A stretch of 62,793 bases of DNA from NCBI GenBank assembly GCA_016926875.1, contig JAFGNU010000081.1, forward strand, positions 1 to 62,793. Direction: 5' to 3'. Every line of letters starts with the position of its first letter. The first letter of the stretch is position 1. The notes under the pieces were generated by a model. The model saw only the letters and a program-made list of their open reading frames with translations. It ran no database searches and was not told the DNA's origin. Both the position numbers and the translations under genes were made by a program. Below, piece by piece: positions 18,116-26,936 of the stretch. This stretch comes from Anaerolineae bacterium. Its GTDB lineage: Bacteria; Chloroflexota; Anaerolineae; Aggregatilineales; Aggregatilineaceae.

Positions 18116-18960
18116 TGCCGCGCATCCTGATTATGACGGACAGCACATGCGATCTGCCCGCCGAATGGGTTCGGCAGTATGATATCCGCGTTGTGCCGAC
18201 TTATGTTCAATTTGATCTGGAAAGCCTGGCCGATGACGGAGTAGAACTGGTTCGCGCAGATTTCTACCGGCGGCTGGTTTCGGTATCTACCTTGCCCACA
18301 ACGTCTGCGCCGCCCCTGGGGCAAACGATTGAGGTCATGACTCAGGCGCTCAAAGATGCCGATCATGTGATCGCGCTGCCGGTATCCTCCTTATTGAGCG
18401 CGATATACAATATTTTCCGGCTGGCAACTGAGCGTACCGATCCGTCCCGCGTGACACTTATTGACAGCCGCATGGTCAGTATGGGACTGGGTTGGGAAGT
18501 CGTGATCGCGGCAGAAATGGCGCAGGCGGGAGCCAGCCCGCAAGAGATCGAAGCAGCTATGTTGGACCTTCAGCCGCGCATTTCCCTGTGGGCGGCACTC
18601 GACACACTCAAATACTTGCGGCGCAGCGGGCGCGTGGGGTGGGCAGCCGCCATGCTGGGCGATCTGTTTGACATCAAGCCGGTGGTCAGCGTGTCTGGTG
18701 GTGAGGTGCTGTCTCAATCACGGGTTCGGACCTCAAAACGCGCTTTCCAGACATTGGTTGATCTGGCGCGCCAACATGCGCCGATCGAACGGCTGGCTGT
18801 GCTGCACACCCAATACCTGGACGGCGCCCGGCAGTTGTTCGACGCGCTGGCTGATATTCACCCCAATACCGCTGTAGCCATAGTGGACGTGACACCGGTC
18901 ATTGGTGTGCACGTAGGGCCAAACGGGCTGGGGCTGGCTGTTGTACGCAGAAATCGATAA
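18115..18960 (+). CDS. DegV family fatty-acid-binding protein (FakB-like), copy 2
   Basis: A 281-residue DegV protein with MTDSTCDLPAEW, PTTSAPPLGQ, LPVSSLLSAIYN, IDSRMVSMGLGW and VIGVHVGPNGLG. It is translationally coupled to copy 1. The Ser/Thr residues around TSAPP and the final GxHxGPxGLG segment are those that contact the lipid head group in the family. Together with fakA this forms a complete exogenous or recycled fatty acid activation set. Confidence 0.93.
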   Translation: MPRILIMTDSTCDLPAEWVRQYDIRVVPTYVQFDLESLADDGVELVRADFYRRLVSVSTLPTTSAPPLGQTIEVMTQALKDADHVIALPVSSLLSAIYNIFRLATERTDPSRVTLIDSRMVSMGLGWEVVIAAEMAQAGASPQEIEAAMLDLQPRISLWAALDTLKYLRRSGRVGWAAAMLGDLFDIKPVVSVSGGEVLSQSRVRTSKRAFQTLVDLARQHAPIERLAVLHTQYLDGARQLFDALADIHPNTAVAIVDVTPVIGVHVGPNGLGLAVVRRNR

Positions 18961-18972
18961 GGCGAGGTTACT

Positions 18973-21552
18973 ATGCCTTCAGCGTTAGAAACACTGGTCA
19001 AAATTTTAAAGCTGGAACAAGAAACCGGTTATAACAATACGGCGGTCATCGGCGGCCTGGAATCATACGCTGCCAACTGGGCGCGGGAGGCGCATCAGCA
19101 GGCCAGGCGCCCGGAGCATCACCAGCTTGTAGACGAACTGGTTGACCACCTGAGCCAGTACGATACTTTGGAAGATCTGGCAGATCGGCACAAAAGCGTC
19201 AAGTATATGATGGACCGCATTATGGGGCGCGTTCCGCCGCCGGACGATTTGCCGCTATTCACATACGAACCACCTGCCCAAGAACCACCGGCAGATCAGG
19301 CAGCCCCCGCTGCCGATACCCTGCTCGAAGCGCCGGAACAACCGGAACCGGAAGAACCGGCGGTTACTGCCGCACCGCCGCCCCAACCAGAAACCAGACG
19401 CGTGACTGTTCCATCGCCAACGGCACCTTCACATCCGCCGCGCCGGTCCCGCCGGGAGGATCTGTCCCCCGATGAAATCGACCAACGCCTGCAGACCCTG
19501 AGATTTCCTGTCACTGTAATGCCCAGAATCGGCGACAAAATGGCCGAAAAGCTGGACCGGCTTGGCATTCAAACTATCGGGGACCTGCTTTTCAACTTCC
19601 CGCGCCGCTACGATGACTACACCCGGATGTGCCCGCTCAGCAGGCTGCGCCCCGGCGAAGTTGTGACGATTGTAGCAGCGGTCCGGTCGGCGGTCCGCAA
19701 GCAGGGACGCACCGGGCATCCTTACCTGCTGGTAACGTTGGATGATGGCACAGGCACTTTACAGGTCACGTTTTTTGGGCAGTTGTGGCTTCAGCGCCAG
19801 TTCCGGCGTGACAGCCAGGTCGTACTTAGCGGCAAAGTGGAACTTTTCCGCGGCGAACCGATGATGACCAACCCAGAATGGGAAATGCTGGAGCGCGAAA
19901 ACCTGCATACTGGCCGGATCGTGCCGGTTTACGCGCTGACGCAGGGTTTGTCTGCCCGCACCATGCGCCGCCTGGTGCGTCACGCGCTCGATCAATGGGG
20001 CGATCACATGCCGGACTACATGCCAACCAGCGTCCTGGAGCGCACCGATCTGGCCGATCTCGGTTGGGCGCTCCGCCAGATTCATTACCCGGACTCGCAT
20101 GAATACCTGGCACACGCGCGCACCCGCCTGACCTTCGACGAGTTGTTCCTGTTCCAGATGGGCGTTATGGGCAACCGGCGTGACTGGCAGTCGGTGTCCG
20201 GTCTGCCGGTCCAGGTTTCAGATGAGTGGTTGGATCAGTTTCTCGCCACCCTGCCTTACGCGCTGACTAACGCCCAGCAGCGCGCCCTGCGTGATATCCG
20301 CGCCGACATGGCACGCGATATCCCGATGAACCGGCTGCTGCAAGGCGATGTTGGTTCGGGTAAAACGGTGGTAGCGGCTGCCGCTCTGGCGATGACCGTC
20401 CAGGCAGGTAAGCAGGCCGCGCTGATGGCGCCGACCGGCATCCTGGCTGACCAGCACGCGCGCAGCGTGGGCGATCTGCTGCGCCAATCACCGGGGGGTG
20501 ACACTATCCAGGTCCGGCTGCTGACCGGCAACACCAGCGACGCCGAGCGCCAGGCAATAGTTACCGGGCTGGCAGACGGTTCGATCAACGTGATCATCGG
20601 TACTCACGCGCTCATCCAGGAAACCGTCACGTTCCATGATCTCGCGCTGGCAATCGTTGATGAGCAGCACCGGTTTGGCGTCGAACAGCGTGGAGCACTG
20701 CGGGGCAAAGGCGTTAACCCGCACCTGCTGGTCATGACGGCCACCCCGATCCCGCGAACGCTGGCGCTGACGCTGTACGCCGACCTGGACCTGAGCATCA
20801 TCGACGAAATGCCGCCGGGCCGTATGCCGGTCGAAACGCGCGTGCTGCGCGCCGTGGAGCGCGAGCGCGCATACAGCTTCGTTCGCTCCCAGATCGACAA
20901 AGAGCACCAGGCGTTCATCGTCTATCCCCTGGTCGAATCGTCGGAAAAGATGGAAGACCTCGGCGCGGCGGTAGAAGAATACGACCGCCTGAAAGATCGC
21001 ATTTTCCCGAACTACCGCGTTGGCCTGCTGCATGGGCGTATGAAGCCCGCCGAAAAAGACGCGATCATGAACGAGTTTGCCGCCGGTGAGATCGATATCC
21101 TGGTCTCCACGTCGGTGGTTGAGGTCGGGATCGATGTGCCAAACGCCAGCGTGATCCTGATCGAAAATGCAGACCGGTTTGGATTGGCGCAGCTTCACCA
21201 GTTCCGGGGGCGCGTGGGGCGCGGCGAGCACAAATCGTTCTGCTTGTTGGTTGCCGAATCGGCCAGCGACATCGCAGCCCAGCGTCTTCAAGCCATGGAA
21301 GATACCACCGACGGCTTCAAGCTGGCGGAGATTGACTGGAAGCTGCGCGGACCGGGTGACCTGCTGGGTGTGCGACAGAGCGGTATCAGCACGTTCCACC
21401 TGGCCGAGATGATAACGCCCCAACTGGTTGAGCTGGCCCAGCGCGAAGTACGCACCGTCTACGCGGAAGACCCATACCTTCAACTACCCGAACATCACCT
21501 GTTGGCTACCCAGATACAAGCCATGCTCGACCGGCGCGCGGACATCAGTTGA
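18973..21552 (+). CDS. recG: ATP-dependent DNA helicase RecG
   Basis: An 859-residue branch-migration helicase that remodels stalled forks and Holliday junctions. The first 85 residues and a Pro/Glu/Ala-rich linker (about 85-165) form an N-terminal extension common outside Proteobacteria. A helix-hairpin-helix-like piece and the OB-fold wedge domain follow (about 170-300). Walker A (GDVGSGKT) is near residue 458, the DEQH box near 561, and the helicase C domain with QFRGRVGRG near 740. It is in an operon between degV and coaD. Confidence 0.96.
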   Translation: MPSALETLVKILKLEQETGYNNTAVIGGLESYAANWAREAHQQARRPEHHQLVDELVDHLSQYDTLEDLADRHKSVKYMMDRIMGRVPPPDDLPLFTYEPPAQEPPADQAAPAADTLLEAPEQPEPEEPAVTAAPPPQPETRRVTVPSPTAPSHPPRRSRREDLSPDEIDQRLQTLRFPVTVMPRIGDKMAEKLDRLGIQTIGDLLFNFPRRYDDYTRMCPLSRLRPGEVVTIVAAVRSAVRKQGRTGHPYLLVTLDDGTGTLQVTFFGQLWLQRQFRRDSQVVLSGKVELFRGEPMMTNPEWEMLERENLHTGRIVPVYALTQGLSARTMRRLVRHALDQWGDHMPDYMPTSVLERTDLADLGWALRQIHYPDSHEYLAHARTRLTFDELFLFQMGVMGNRRDWQSVSGLPVQVSDEWLDQFLATLPYALTNAQQRALRDIRADMARDIPMNRLLQGDVGSGKTVVAAAALAMTVQAGKQAALMAPTGILADQHARSVGDLLRQSPGGDTIQVRLLTGNTSDAERQAIVTGLADGSINVIIGTHALIQETVTFHDLALAIVDEQHRFGVEQRGALRGKGVNPHLLVMTATPIPRTLALTLYADLDLSIIDEMPPGRMPVETRVLRAVERERAYSFVRSQIDKEHQAFIVYPLVESSEKMEDLGAAVEEYDRLKDRIFPNYRVGLLHGRMKPAEKDAIMNEFAAGEIDILVSTSVVEVGIDVPNASVILIENADRFGLAQLHQFRGRVGRGEHKSFCLLVAESASDIAAQRLQAMEDTTDGFKLAEIDWKLRGPGDLLGVRQSGISTFHLAEMITPQLVELAQREVRTVYAEDPYLQLPEHHLLATQIQAMLDRRADIS

Positions 21553-21580
21553 TCAGAGACTATTTAAGGACGCGAGTGCA

Positions 21581-22117
21581 TTGAAGATCATACACCGTGC
21601 ATTGTATCCCGGATCGTTTAACCCGGTGCATTACGGCCATGTCGATATTGCCCGGCGCGCGCTGCGTGTGTTCGATGAGCTGGTGATCGGGATTTACGTT
21701 CATCCCGGCAAGCGCGATCTATTCGACGCACAAGAACGTATTGCCCTGGTCAAAAAGGCATTCGAAAATGAGCCGCACATACAAGTTGCGTCATATAACA
21801 AGTTAACTGTAGACTATGCACGAGAAGTCGGAGCGTTTGCCATCGTGCGCGGACTCCGCGTGTTTTCCGATTTTGAGCTGGAGTTCCGCATGGCGTTGGC
21901 CAACCGGCGGCTGGCACCTGAGATTGAGATAGTTAACTTTATCGCTGCCGAAGAGCATATTCATCTCAGTTCCAGCACGATACGCGAGATCGCCTCACTG
22001 GGTGGCGATGTGTCCAGCATGGCACCGCCACACGTAGTGGACGCGCTTGAGCGGCGGTTTGCCGAGTTGAAAGCCCAGGGAAACGATCCGTCATTTATGG
22101 TGAGCTTAGCGGATTAG
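21581..22117 (+). CDS. coaD: pantetheine-phosphate adenylyltransferase
   Basis: A 178-residue enzyme that adds AMP to 4'-phosphopantetheine, the fourth step of coenzyme A synthesis. The nucleotidyltransferase motif is YPGSFNPVHYGHVD; Asn replaces the more usual Asp of GSFDP. The C-terminal SSSTIREIASLGGDV is typical. I place the start at the TTG at 21581 because AAGGA lies 10 bp upstream and the family begins there; the frame open from 21428 overlaps recG. The last 20 residues extend beyond many homologues. Confidence 0.92.
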   Translation: MKIIHRALYPGSFNPVHYGHVDIARRALRVFDELVIGIYVHPGKRDLFDAQERIALVKKAFENEPHIQVASYNKLTVDYAREVGAFAIVRGLRVFSDFELEFRMALANRRLAPEIEIVNFIAAEEHIHLSSSTIREIASLGGDVSSMAPPHVVDALERRFAELKAQGNDPSFMVSLAD

Positions 22118-22148
22118 CGCGTCGGTTGGAATTGGAGGCAATAGCAAA

Positions 22149-22727
22149 ATGGACATCCAGCAACTGGTCGACCGGCTTGAGGATTTAATTGATGAAGGTC
22201 GCCATTTCCCATTTAGCAAATTCACCCTGATCGATGAAGAACGCGCCCTCGAAATCATCGACCAGATGCGCATTTCCATCCCGGAGCAGATCGAAAAAGC
22301 AGCCCGGCTGATCAACAAGCGTGACCGGATAATGGCTCATGCCCAGGAAGAAGCCCAACGTATTGTTGATCTGGCGAGCGCAGAAAGTAACGACCTGGTC
22401 AAACGGGATGCAATTGTCCAGACGGCGCAAAACCGGGCGGCGAACATCATCGACCAGTCCCAGCGTGATGCAGAGGCTATTCGGGCCGATGCCGACCAGT
22501 ACGTTTTGCAGGTGTTGAAAGAACTCGAGGGCCAGTTAATCCGCAACCTGACAGTCACCCGCAACGGGATTGCGAAAGTCGCCGAAGAGCAGGATATCAG
22601 GCAGACACAGCGCCAGATGATGTTCCAGCAACCGGCCCCAGGAATTACTGCCGGTTCGCCTGAGATGGTGGAGGCTGCCCCCCAGCCGGATGTATCGGAC
22701 GCGCATAGTGATATAGGCGTCGACTGA
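22149..22727 (+). CDS. coiled-coil protein of unknown function
   Basis: A 192-residue protein, mostly helical. Residues 1-40 (DIQQLVDRLEDLIDEG...) form a short domain. About 45-150 is an Ala/Glu/Arg/Asp-rich coiled coil (AQEEAQRIVDLASAESNDL, ANIIDQSQRDAEAIRADAD) like that of DivIVA or ATP synthase subunit b stalks. The C-terminal 40 residues are loose and Gln/Pro-rich. No membrane helix is seen. It ends the recG-coaD operon and meets moaB tail to tail. I do not recognise a named family; a role in envelope or division scaffolding is only a guess. Confidence 0.7.
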   Translation: MDIQQLVDRLEDLIDEGRHFPFSKFTLIDEERALEIIDQMRISIPEQIEKAARLINKRDRIMAHAQEEAQRIVDLASAESNDLVKRDAIVQTAQNRAANIIDQSQRDAEAIRADADQYVLQVLKELEGQLIRNLTVTRNGIAKVAEEQDIRQTQRQMMFQQPAPGITAGSPEMVEAAPQPDVSDAHSDIGVD

Positions 22728-22732
22728 CACGC

Positions 22733-23248
22733 TCAGCGTACTACTTCCCAGGCTAGATGGTGCAGTTCTGGCGCAATCAGCTTTTCCCACGCCAGCCGGA
22801 CGGCAGCCGGAGAGCCGGGCGTAGAAATGATCACCTTGTTTTGGTATACCCCGGCGGTAGCGCGCGAGAGCATCGCGGCTGCACCAACCTGCTCGTAGCT
22901 TAACATGCGGAACAATTCGCCAAAGCCGGGCAGGGTTTTTTCCAGTTTGCGACTCAGTGCATCATATGTCCGGTCACGGGGAGCGATTCCCGTTCCCCCA
23001 TTGAACAAGATCACGCGCGCTTCGCCTGCTGCCAACTCATCTAGCACAGTCGTCACCTGATCCGCCTCATCCTTGATCAAGCGATAGGCCACTACCCGGT
23101 GCCCCGCCGCTGCTATTTGCTCGCGCAGGTACGCGGCATTGTCGTCTGTTTCGGGCGTGCGGGAATCACTCACGGTAACGATAGCGATTGGCACCGGGCC
23201 TTGCCGGGCGGCGATTGCTTTATGGGCTGCGCTGCTGCCAGAAGTCAT
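22733..23248 (-). CDS. moaB: molybdenum cofactor biosynthesis protein MoaB/MogA family
   Basis: A 171-residue molybdopterin adenylyltransferase-type protein. The signature [15 protein letters not shown] is in the middle, and the [11 protein letters not shown] and [14 protein letters not shown] segments are also typical. It activates molybdopterin before molybdate insertion. AAGGTGGAG precedes the ATG at 23248; the extension to 23296 is unlikely. A molybdopterin enzyme lies at 37925. It could be MogA rather than MoaB. Confidence 0.9.
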   Translation of the reverse strand: MTSGSSAAHKAIAARQGPVPIAIVTVSDSRTPETDDNAAYLREQIAAAGHRVVAYRLIKDEADQVTTVLDELAAGEARVILFNGGTGIAPRDRTYDALSRKLEKTLPGFGELFRMLSYEQVGAAAMLSRATAGVYQNKVIISTPGSPAAVRLAWEKLIAPELHHLAWEVVR

Positions 23249-23301
23249 GCTCGCTCCACCTTGCCGAAATAGATCATCCGCCGGTAGACCGATCATACAC
23301 C

Positions 23302-23333
23302 AAAAGAGGCAGCCTGAACCATCGGGCTGCCCC
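23302..23333 (-). terminator. terminator after glnA
   Basis: GGCAGCC/GGCTGCC stem (23308-23314 with 23325-23331). On the minus strand it is followed by CTCTTTTGG. It separates glnA from moaB. Confidence 0.65.
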
Positions 23334-23396
23334 TTGATACATGTGGTGATGCAGGGCGCTCAGCGAGCTATCGTGCTTCGCCAGACTGCCATTATC

Positions 23397-24755
23397 CTAG
23401 ACGGTCGTCAGGTAGCGCTCAAGCTCCCACTGCGTCACACGGATGCGATAGTCTTCCCACTCGGCCCGCTTGGCACGGTCATAAGCGTCGTAGATATGTT
23501 CGCCCAACGCTGCCTTCAGCACGTCGTCCTCTGCCAGTTCGTCAAGCGCTTCTTCCAGCGTGCTGGGCAGGGTGATCACACCTTTCGCCGCGCGGTCCTC
23601 TGCGCTCCAATGATACACATCATCCGACACAGAAGCCGGGGGTTCCAGCTTACGCTCGATACCGTCCAATCCAGCTTCGAGCATCACGGCAAAGGCCAGG
23701 TAGGGATTGCAGCTTGGGTCTGGGAAGCGAAGTTCCGCACGGGTGCCGCTCTCGCGTCCCGGCGAGTAGCGCGGAATGCGGATCAAGGCCGACCGGTTGC
23801 GCTGCGCCCAGCAGACATACACCGGCGCTTCGTAACCCGGCGTCAGGCGTTTGTAGCTGTTCACCGTAGGCGCTACCACACCGGCCAGCGCCCGCGCATG
23901 GAGAAGCTGCCCGGCGACAAACTGCCGCGCCACTTCGGACAGGTTGAACTCGCCGTCCGGGTCATAAAACACGTTTTCGCCCGTTTTGGCATCTACCAGG
24001 CTCTGGTGAACGTGCATGCCGCTGCCGTTTACGCCGAAGATCGGCTTGGGCATAAAGGTCGCTACAAGACCGTGCTTGGCGGCAATACCCTTGACCGCGT
24101 ACTTGAACGTTACCGCGTTGTCGGCAGAATGCAGCGCGTGTCCGTACCGGAAATCGATCTCGTGCTGCCCAATCGCTACCTCGTGATGGCTCATCTCAAC
24201 ATGAATGCGCAGGGCTTGCAGTGCATCAACGATATCGCTGCGCACCCGCTGCGCCTCGTCGCCCGGCGAGAAATCAAAATAGCCGCCCACATCATGCGGT
24301 ACTGCCGCAGTGGCACCGCTTGAATCTTCGCGGAACAGGAAGAACTCCAATTCCGGCCCGGTGTTGTAGACAAAGCCTAGCTTTTCAGCATGTGCTATGG
24401 CCCGCTTCAACGCGTAGCGCGGATCGCCTTCAAAGGGACTGCCGTCCGGGGAGTACACATCGCAGATGATCCGGGCGCGCAAAGACTGAACGCCATTCCC
24501 GGTCCAGGGCAAAATCCTGAACGTTACAGGGTCGGGCCACAGAAACATATCCGATTCCTGGATACGGGCGAATCCCTGGATCGACGAGCCGTCAAACCAT
24601 ATCCCGCGAGACAGGGCTTCTTCCAACCCTTGCGGCGTGATTGTCACGCTCTTGGTGGTTCCCATGACATCGGTGAACTGCAGATCGATGAATTGAACGC
24701 CTTCTGACTTAACGATTTCCAGGATTTCCTGGGACTTATCATCCAAACCGGTCAT
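23397..24755 (-). CDS. glnA: glutamine synthetase, type I
   Basis: A 452-residue enzyme that makes glutamine from glutamate, ammonia and ATP. Present are the beta-grasp start (VQFIDLQFTDVMGTTKSV), IWFDGSSIQGF, the metal-binding ELEFFLF, the GSGMHVHQS ATP region and the NRSALIRIPRY substrate loop. The usual adenylylation-site tyrosine motif is not apparent and the protein is short, both fitting the I-alpha subtype. AGGGAGAAAC precedes the ATG. The gene stands alone between its own promoter and terminator. Confidence 0.95.
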   Translation of the reverse strand: MTGLDDKSQEILEIVKSEGVQFIDLQFTDVMGTTKSVTITPQGLEEALSRGIWFDGSSIQGFARIQESDMFLWPDPVTFRILPWTGNGVQSLRARIICDVYSPDGSPFEGDPRYALKRAIAHAEKLGFVYNTGPELEFFLFREDSSGATAAVPHDVGGYFDFSPGDEAQRVRSDIVDALQALRIHVEMSHHEVAIGQHEIDFRYGHALHSADNAVTFKYAVKGIAAKHGLVATFMPKPIFGVNGSGMHVHQSLVDAKTGENVFYDPDGEFNLSEVARQFVAGQLLHARALAGVVAPTVNSYKRLTPGYEAPVYVCWAQRNRSALIRIPRYSPGRESGTRAELRFPDPSCNPYLAFAVMLEAGLDGIERKLEPPASVSDDVYHWSAEDRAAKGVITLPSTLEEALDELAEDDVLKAALGEHIYDAYDRAKRAEWEDYRIRVTQWELERYLTTV

Positions 24756-24797
24756 CGAAGTTTCTCCCTATGCACATAAATTGCGACAACTGGCGCG

Positions 24798-24825
24798 ATT
24801 ATAGTGCCCGGTCACCACGCATCAA
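24798..24825 (-). promoter_or_regulatory. promoter of glnA
   Basis: On the minus strand TTGATG (24820-24825), a 16-bp spacer and TATAAT (24798-24803), about 45 bp upstream of the start codon. A perfect 15-nt palindrome at 24910-24924 lies about 90 bp further upstream. Confidence 0.6.
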
Positions 24826-24934
24826 GCACCCGTTTTGTATGGAAAAAACAAAAAAAAGTATATCCCGACAGCAATTCCGTGATAACTATCCGGACATCTT
24901 CAAATAACCTGTGCAAGTTGCACAAGGGCAGGCT

Positions 24935-25891
24935 TCAGGTGTTTGCCGCCAGAAAAGCGGTCACAGCCTCCGCGCTGTTTAAGGGCACTCGCTGCGCCGA
25001 ACGTTCAATCCGCCGGGCCAGCCCGCTTAGCACGTCTTTGGGACCCAGCTCCACGAAGGTATCAACCCCCGCCTGGCACATAGCTTGCACCGACTCTGTC
25101 CAGCGCACCGTAGACGTAAGCTGCGCGCCAAGCTCAGCCCGTATGTCATCCGGGGTTTGCAGTGGCGCCGCGTTCACATTTCCGATCACGGGCAGTGTGG
25201 GCGTATTGAACGGTGTTGCATCCAGTACGCGGCGAAATTCACCGGTGATCGATTCCATCAACGGCGAGTGGGATGCCACGCTGACGACCAACGTGATCAC
25301 GCGCTTGGCCCCGCGCTCGGCAGCCAGCGGCAGCGCCAGTTCTACCGCTTCTTGATAACCGGAAATCACCAACTGGCCCGGACAGTTATCGTTGGCTACC
25401 ACCAGCGCCTTGCCGGACTTCTCGCTGGCCTCGGCGCATATTTCGCGCACAGCATCAACATCCAGTCCCAAAATAGCCGCCATTGCGCCAGGGCTGTGCT
25501 CCCCCGCGTCCTTCATCAATCGCCCGCGTTCGCGCACCAACCGCAGCCCGTCGGCAAAGTCCAGCGCCCCCGCCGCCGCCAGCGCCGTGAATTCGCCCAG
25601 GCTGTGTCCGGCTACAAACGCCGGGCGCATTTTATCTCCAAAGGCCGACTCTAATACGCGCCATAGCGCAACACCCATCACATACAGCGCCGGTTGAGTA
25701 TTCAACGTATCGTTAAGCACTTCCGCCGGGCCGTTAAAACACAGCTCGCTGAGTGAAAACCCAAGCGCCTCATCAGCCTGCGCAAAGATCGCGTTGGCCG
25801 CTGGATACACCTCGACCAGATCGGCTCCCATGCCTACTTCCTGAGCGCCCTGTCCCGGAAATACAAACGCCGTGCTTGACCAATGTATCAT
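24935..25891 (-). CDS. fabD: malonyl-CoA:ACP transacylase
   Basis: A 318-residue acyltransferase that loads malonyl groups onto acyl carrier protein for fatty acid synthesis. FVFPGQGAQEVGMG starts the domain, the nucleophile serine is in GHSLGEF, and the catalytic histidine is in SVASHSPLM. AGAGGATATG precedes the ATG. No other fab genes are adjacent. Upstream lies rpmF, from which it is separated by a terminator, so it is likely transcribed on its own. Confidence 0.96.
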   Translation of the reverse strand: MIHWSSTAFVFPGQGAQEVGMGADLVEVYPAANAIFAQADEALGFSLSELCFNGPAEVLNDTLNTQPALYVMGVALWRVLESAFGDKMRPAFVAGHSLGEFTALAAAGALDFADGLRLVRERGRLMKDAGEHSPGAMAAILGLDVDAVREICAEASEKSGKALVVANDNCPGQLVISGYQEAVELALPLAAERGAKRVITLVVSVASHSPLMESITGEFRRVLDATPFNTPTLPVIGNVNAAPLQTPDDIRAELGAQLTSTVRWTESVQAMCQAGVDTFVELGPKDVLSGLARRIERSAQRVPLNSAEAVTAFLAANT

Positions 25892-25997
25892 GGCACATAT
25901 CCTCTATCGAATCGGGCTTGCGCAGATGCAAGCCTGTTTTTCTAAAATGTATGGTCCTTCAGCGGGGGCAACAATATGCAGGCGGCGATGCAAACGC

Positions 25998-26026
25998 AAA
26001 AAGCCGTGCGCATCCCGGCACGGCCT
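25998..26026 (-). terminator. terminator after rpmF
   Basis: GCCGTGC/GCACGGC stem (26003-26009 with 26018-26024). On the minus strand it is followed by TTTTTG, directly downstream of the L32 gene. Confidence 0.75.
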
Positions 26027-26050
26027 TAGCATTCCCCAGGGAAAACAAAT

Positions 26051-26239
26051 CTACTCTTCTTCTTCAGGAGGCAGCACTTCACGACCATTGTACGAACCAC
26101 AGTGCGGGCAAACCTGGTGAGCGGGCTTGTACTCTCCACACTCATCACACACAACCAGGTGCCTGAGAGACAGGTGATCGTGAGCACGCCGCTTATTCCG
26201 ACGAGTCTTCGAAACTTTACGCTTTGGCAGCGGACCCAT
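26051..26239 (-). CDS. rpmF: 50S ribosomal protein L32
   Basis: A 62-residue ribosomal protein with the usual basic start (MGPLPKRKVSKTRRNKRRAH), four zinc cysteines (C31, C34, C44, C47) and an acidic tail. AAGGAGAACG precedes the ATG at 26239. In many bacteria rpmF follows yceD; here yceD is at 48736-49296 instead, next to rpoD. The gene has its own strong promoter and terminator. Confidence 0.96.
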   Translation of the reverse strand: MGPLPKRKVSKTRRNKRRAHDHLSLRHLVVCDECGEYKPAHQVCPHCGSYNGREVLPPEEEE

Positions 26240-26292
26240 AAATCGTTCTCCTTGACCAACGTCTACCGGCAAAACACCGTGCAGCGAGCAGC

Positions 26293-26322
26293 ATTATAAA
26301 GCAGGCGCCAAGCGACTGTCAA
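26293..26322 (-). promoter_or_regulatory. consensus promoter of rpmF
   Basis: On the minus strand TTGACA (26317-26322) and TATAAT (26293-26298) with an 18-bp spacer. It is back to back with the tRNA promoter; the two -35 boxes are 13 bp apart. Confidence 0.7.
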
Positions 26323-26335
26323 GAGAAAATGATCA

Positions 26336-26363
26336 TTGACGCAAGATGAACCCCTGGTATAAT
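26336..26363 (+). promoter_or_regulatory. promoter of tRNA-Met
   Basis: TTGACG (26336-26341), a 16-bp spacer and TATAAT (26358-26363) with an extended TG. The -10 is at the centre of the inverted repeat CCTGGTA-TAAT-TACCAGG (26353-26370). Confidence 0.7.
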
Positions 26364-26375
26364 TACCAGGTGTTA

Positions 26376-26450
26376 GGCGACGTAGCTCAGCGGTAGAGCA
26401 GGGGACTCATAAGCCCTTGGTCGTGTGTTCGAATCACACCGTCGCCACCA
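26376..26450 (+). tRNA. tRNA-Met (CAT), elongator type
   Basis: A complete cloverleaf can be drawn. The acceptor arms are GGCGACG and CGTCGCC, the D arm is GCTC/GAGC, the anticodon loop is CTCATAA, and the T arm is GTGTG-TTCGAAT-CACAC. The CCA end is encoded (26448-26450). The anticodon is CAT; the first acceptor pair is G-C, so this is not an initiator. The loop matches known elongator Met tRNAs, although a tRNA-Ile with lysidine cannot be fully excluded. The last pair of the anticodon stem (positions 31-39) is an A-G mismatch. Confidence 0.92.
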
Positions 26451-26455
26451 ACGAG

Positions 26456-26481
26456 CCTCCAACGATGGTTGGGGGTTTTTT
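26456..26481 (+). terminator. terminator after tRNA-Met
   Basis: The stem CCTCCAAC/GTTGGGGG (26456-26463 with 26468-26475, GATG loop) is followed by six T. Confidence 0.85.
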
Positions 26482-26574
26482 CGTTATTCTCTTTTTTCCA
26501 CACTTTCCTAATTGGCGCTATGTGACGTACACTTATCGCATCGCATTGATTATCCGCCACCGGAGAGCGCCCTC

Positions 26575-26910
26575 ATGACCAGGCGACCCGATCCGTTTAA
26601 TAAGCACACCCTGGAAAAAAACCTGCTTGAGCAGGGATGCCCAGAATCATGCCTGTCCTCGACGATCAGCAATTACCGGCTGTTTGTACCGCTGCTGTTT
26701 GCGGAACTGGGCGAAGAACGCGTCTTTCAACTGCTTAACAACGCGCGCGCTGACCTGGGGTTGGGAGAGCAAGAATCGGCCTGGCGTTCCAGCGTCAAGC
26801 ATATCGTCACCTGGGCCGAAGATGCCATCGAGCAATATAAGGCCCGGCGTGACCGCAGCCCGCAGCCACCCACTGACGAAGAAAAAGGCCCACAGCCGCG
26901 CCTGCTCTGA
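26575..26910 (+). CDS. small protein of unknown function
   Basis: A 111-residue soluble protein that I do not recognise. The middle is helical (VFQLLNNARADLGLGEQES, SSVKHIVTWAEDAIEQYKA) and the last 20 residues are Pro/Glu/Lys-rich. GGAGAG lies 7 bp before the ATG at 26575. An alternative start at 26512 has no ribosome site. It is between the tRNA terminator and adk, which has its own promoter, so it may be transcribed alone. Confidence 0.6.
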   Translation: MTRRPDPFNKHTLEKNLLEQGCPESCLSSTISNYRLFVPLLFAELGEERVFQLLNNARADLGLGEQESAWRSSVKHIVTWAEDAIEQYKARRDRSPQPPTDEEKGPQPRLL

Positions 26911-26936
26911 CTCCGGCGATACCTGTGATAGACAGC

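Noticed and set aside
20488..21483. 331-codon frame antisense to recG
   Set aside because: Composition is that of a GC-rich shadow frame; recG on the other strand is certain.
23139..24323. 394-codon frame antisense to moaB and glnA
   Set aside because: It spans two real genes and a terminator and has no recognisable domain.
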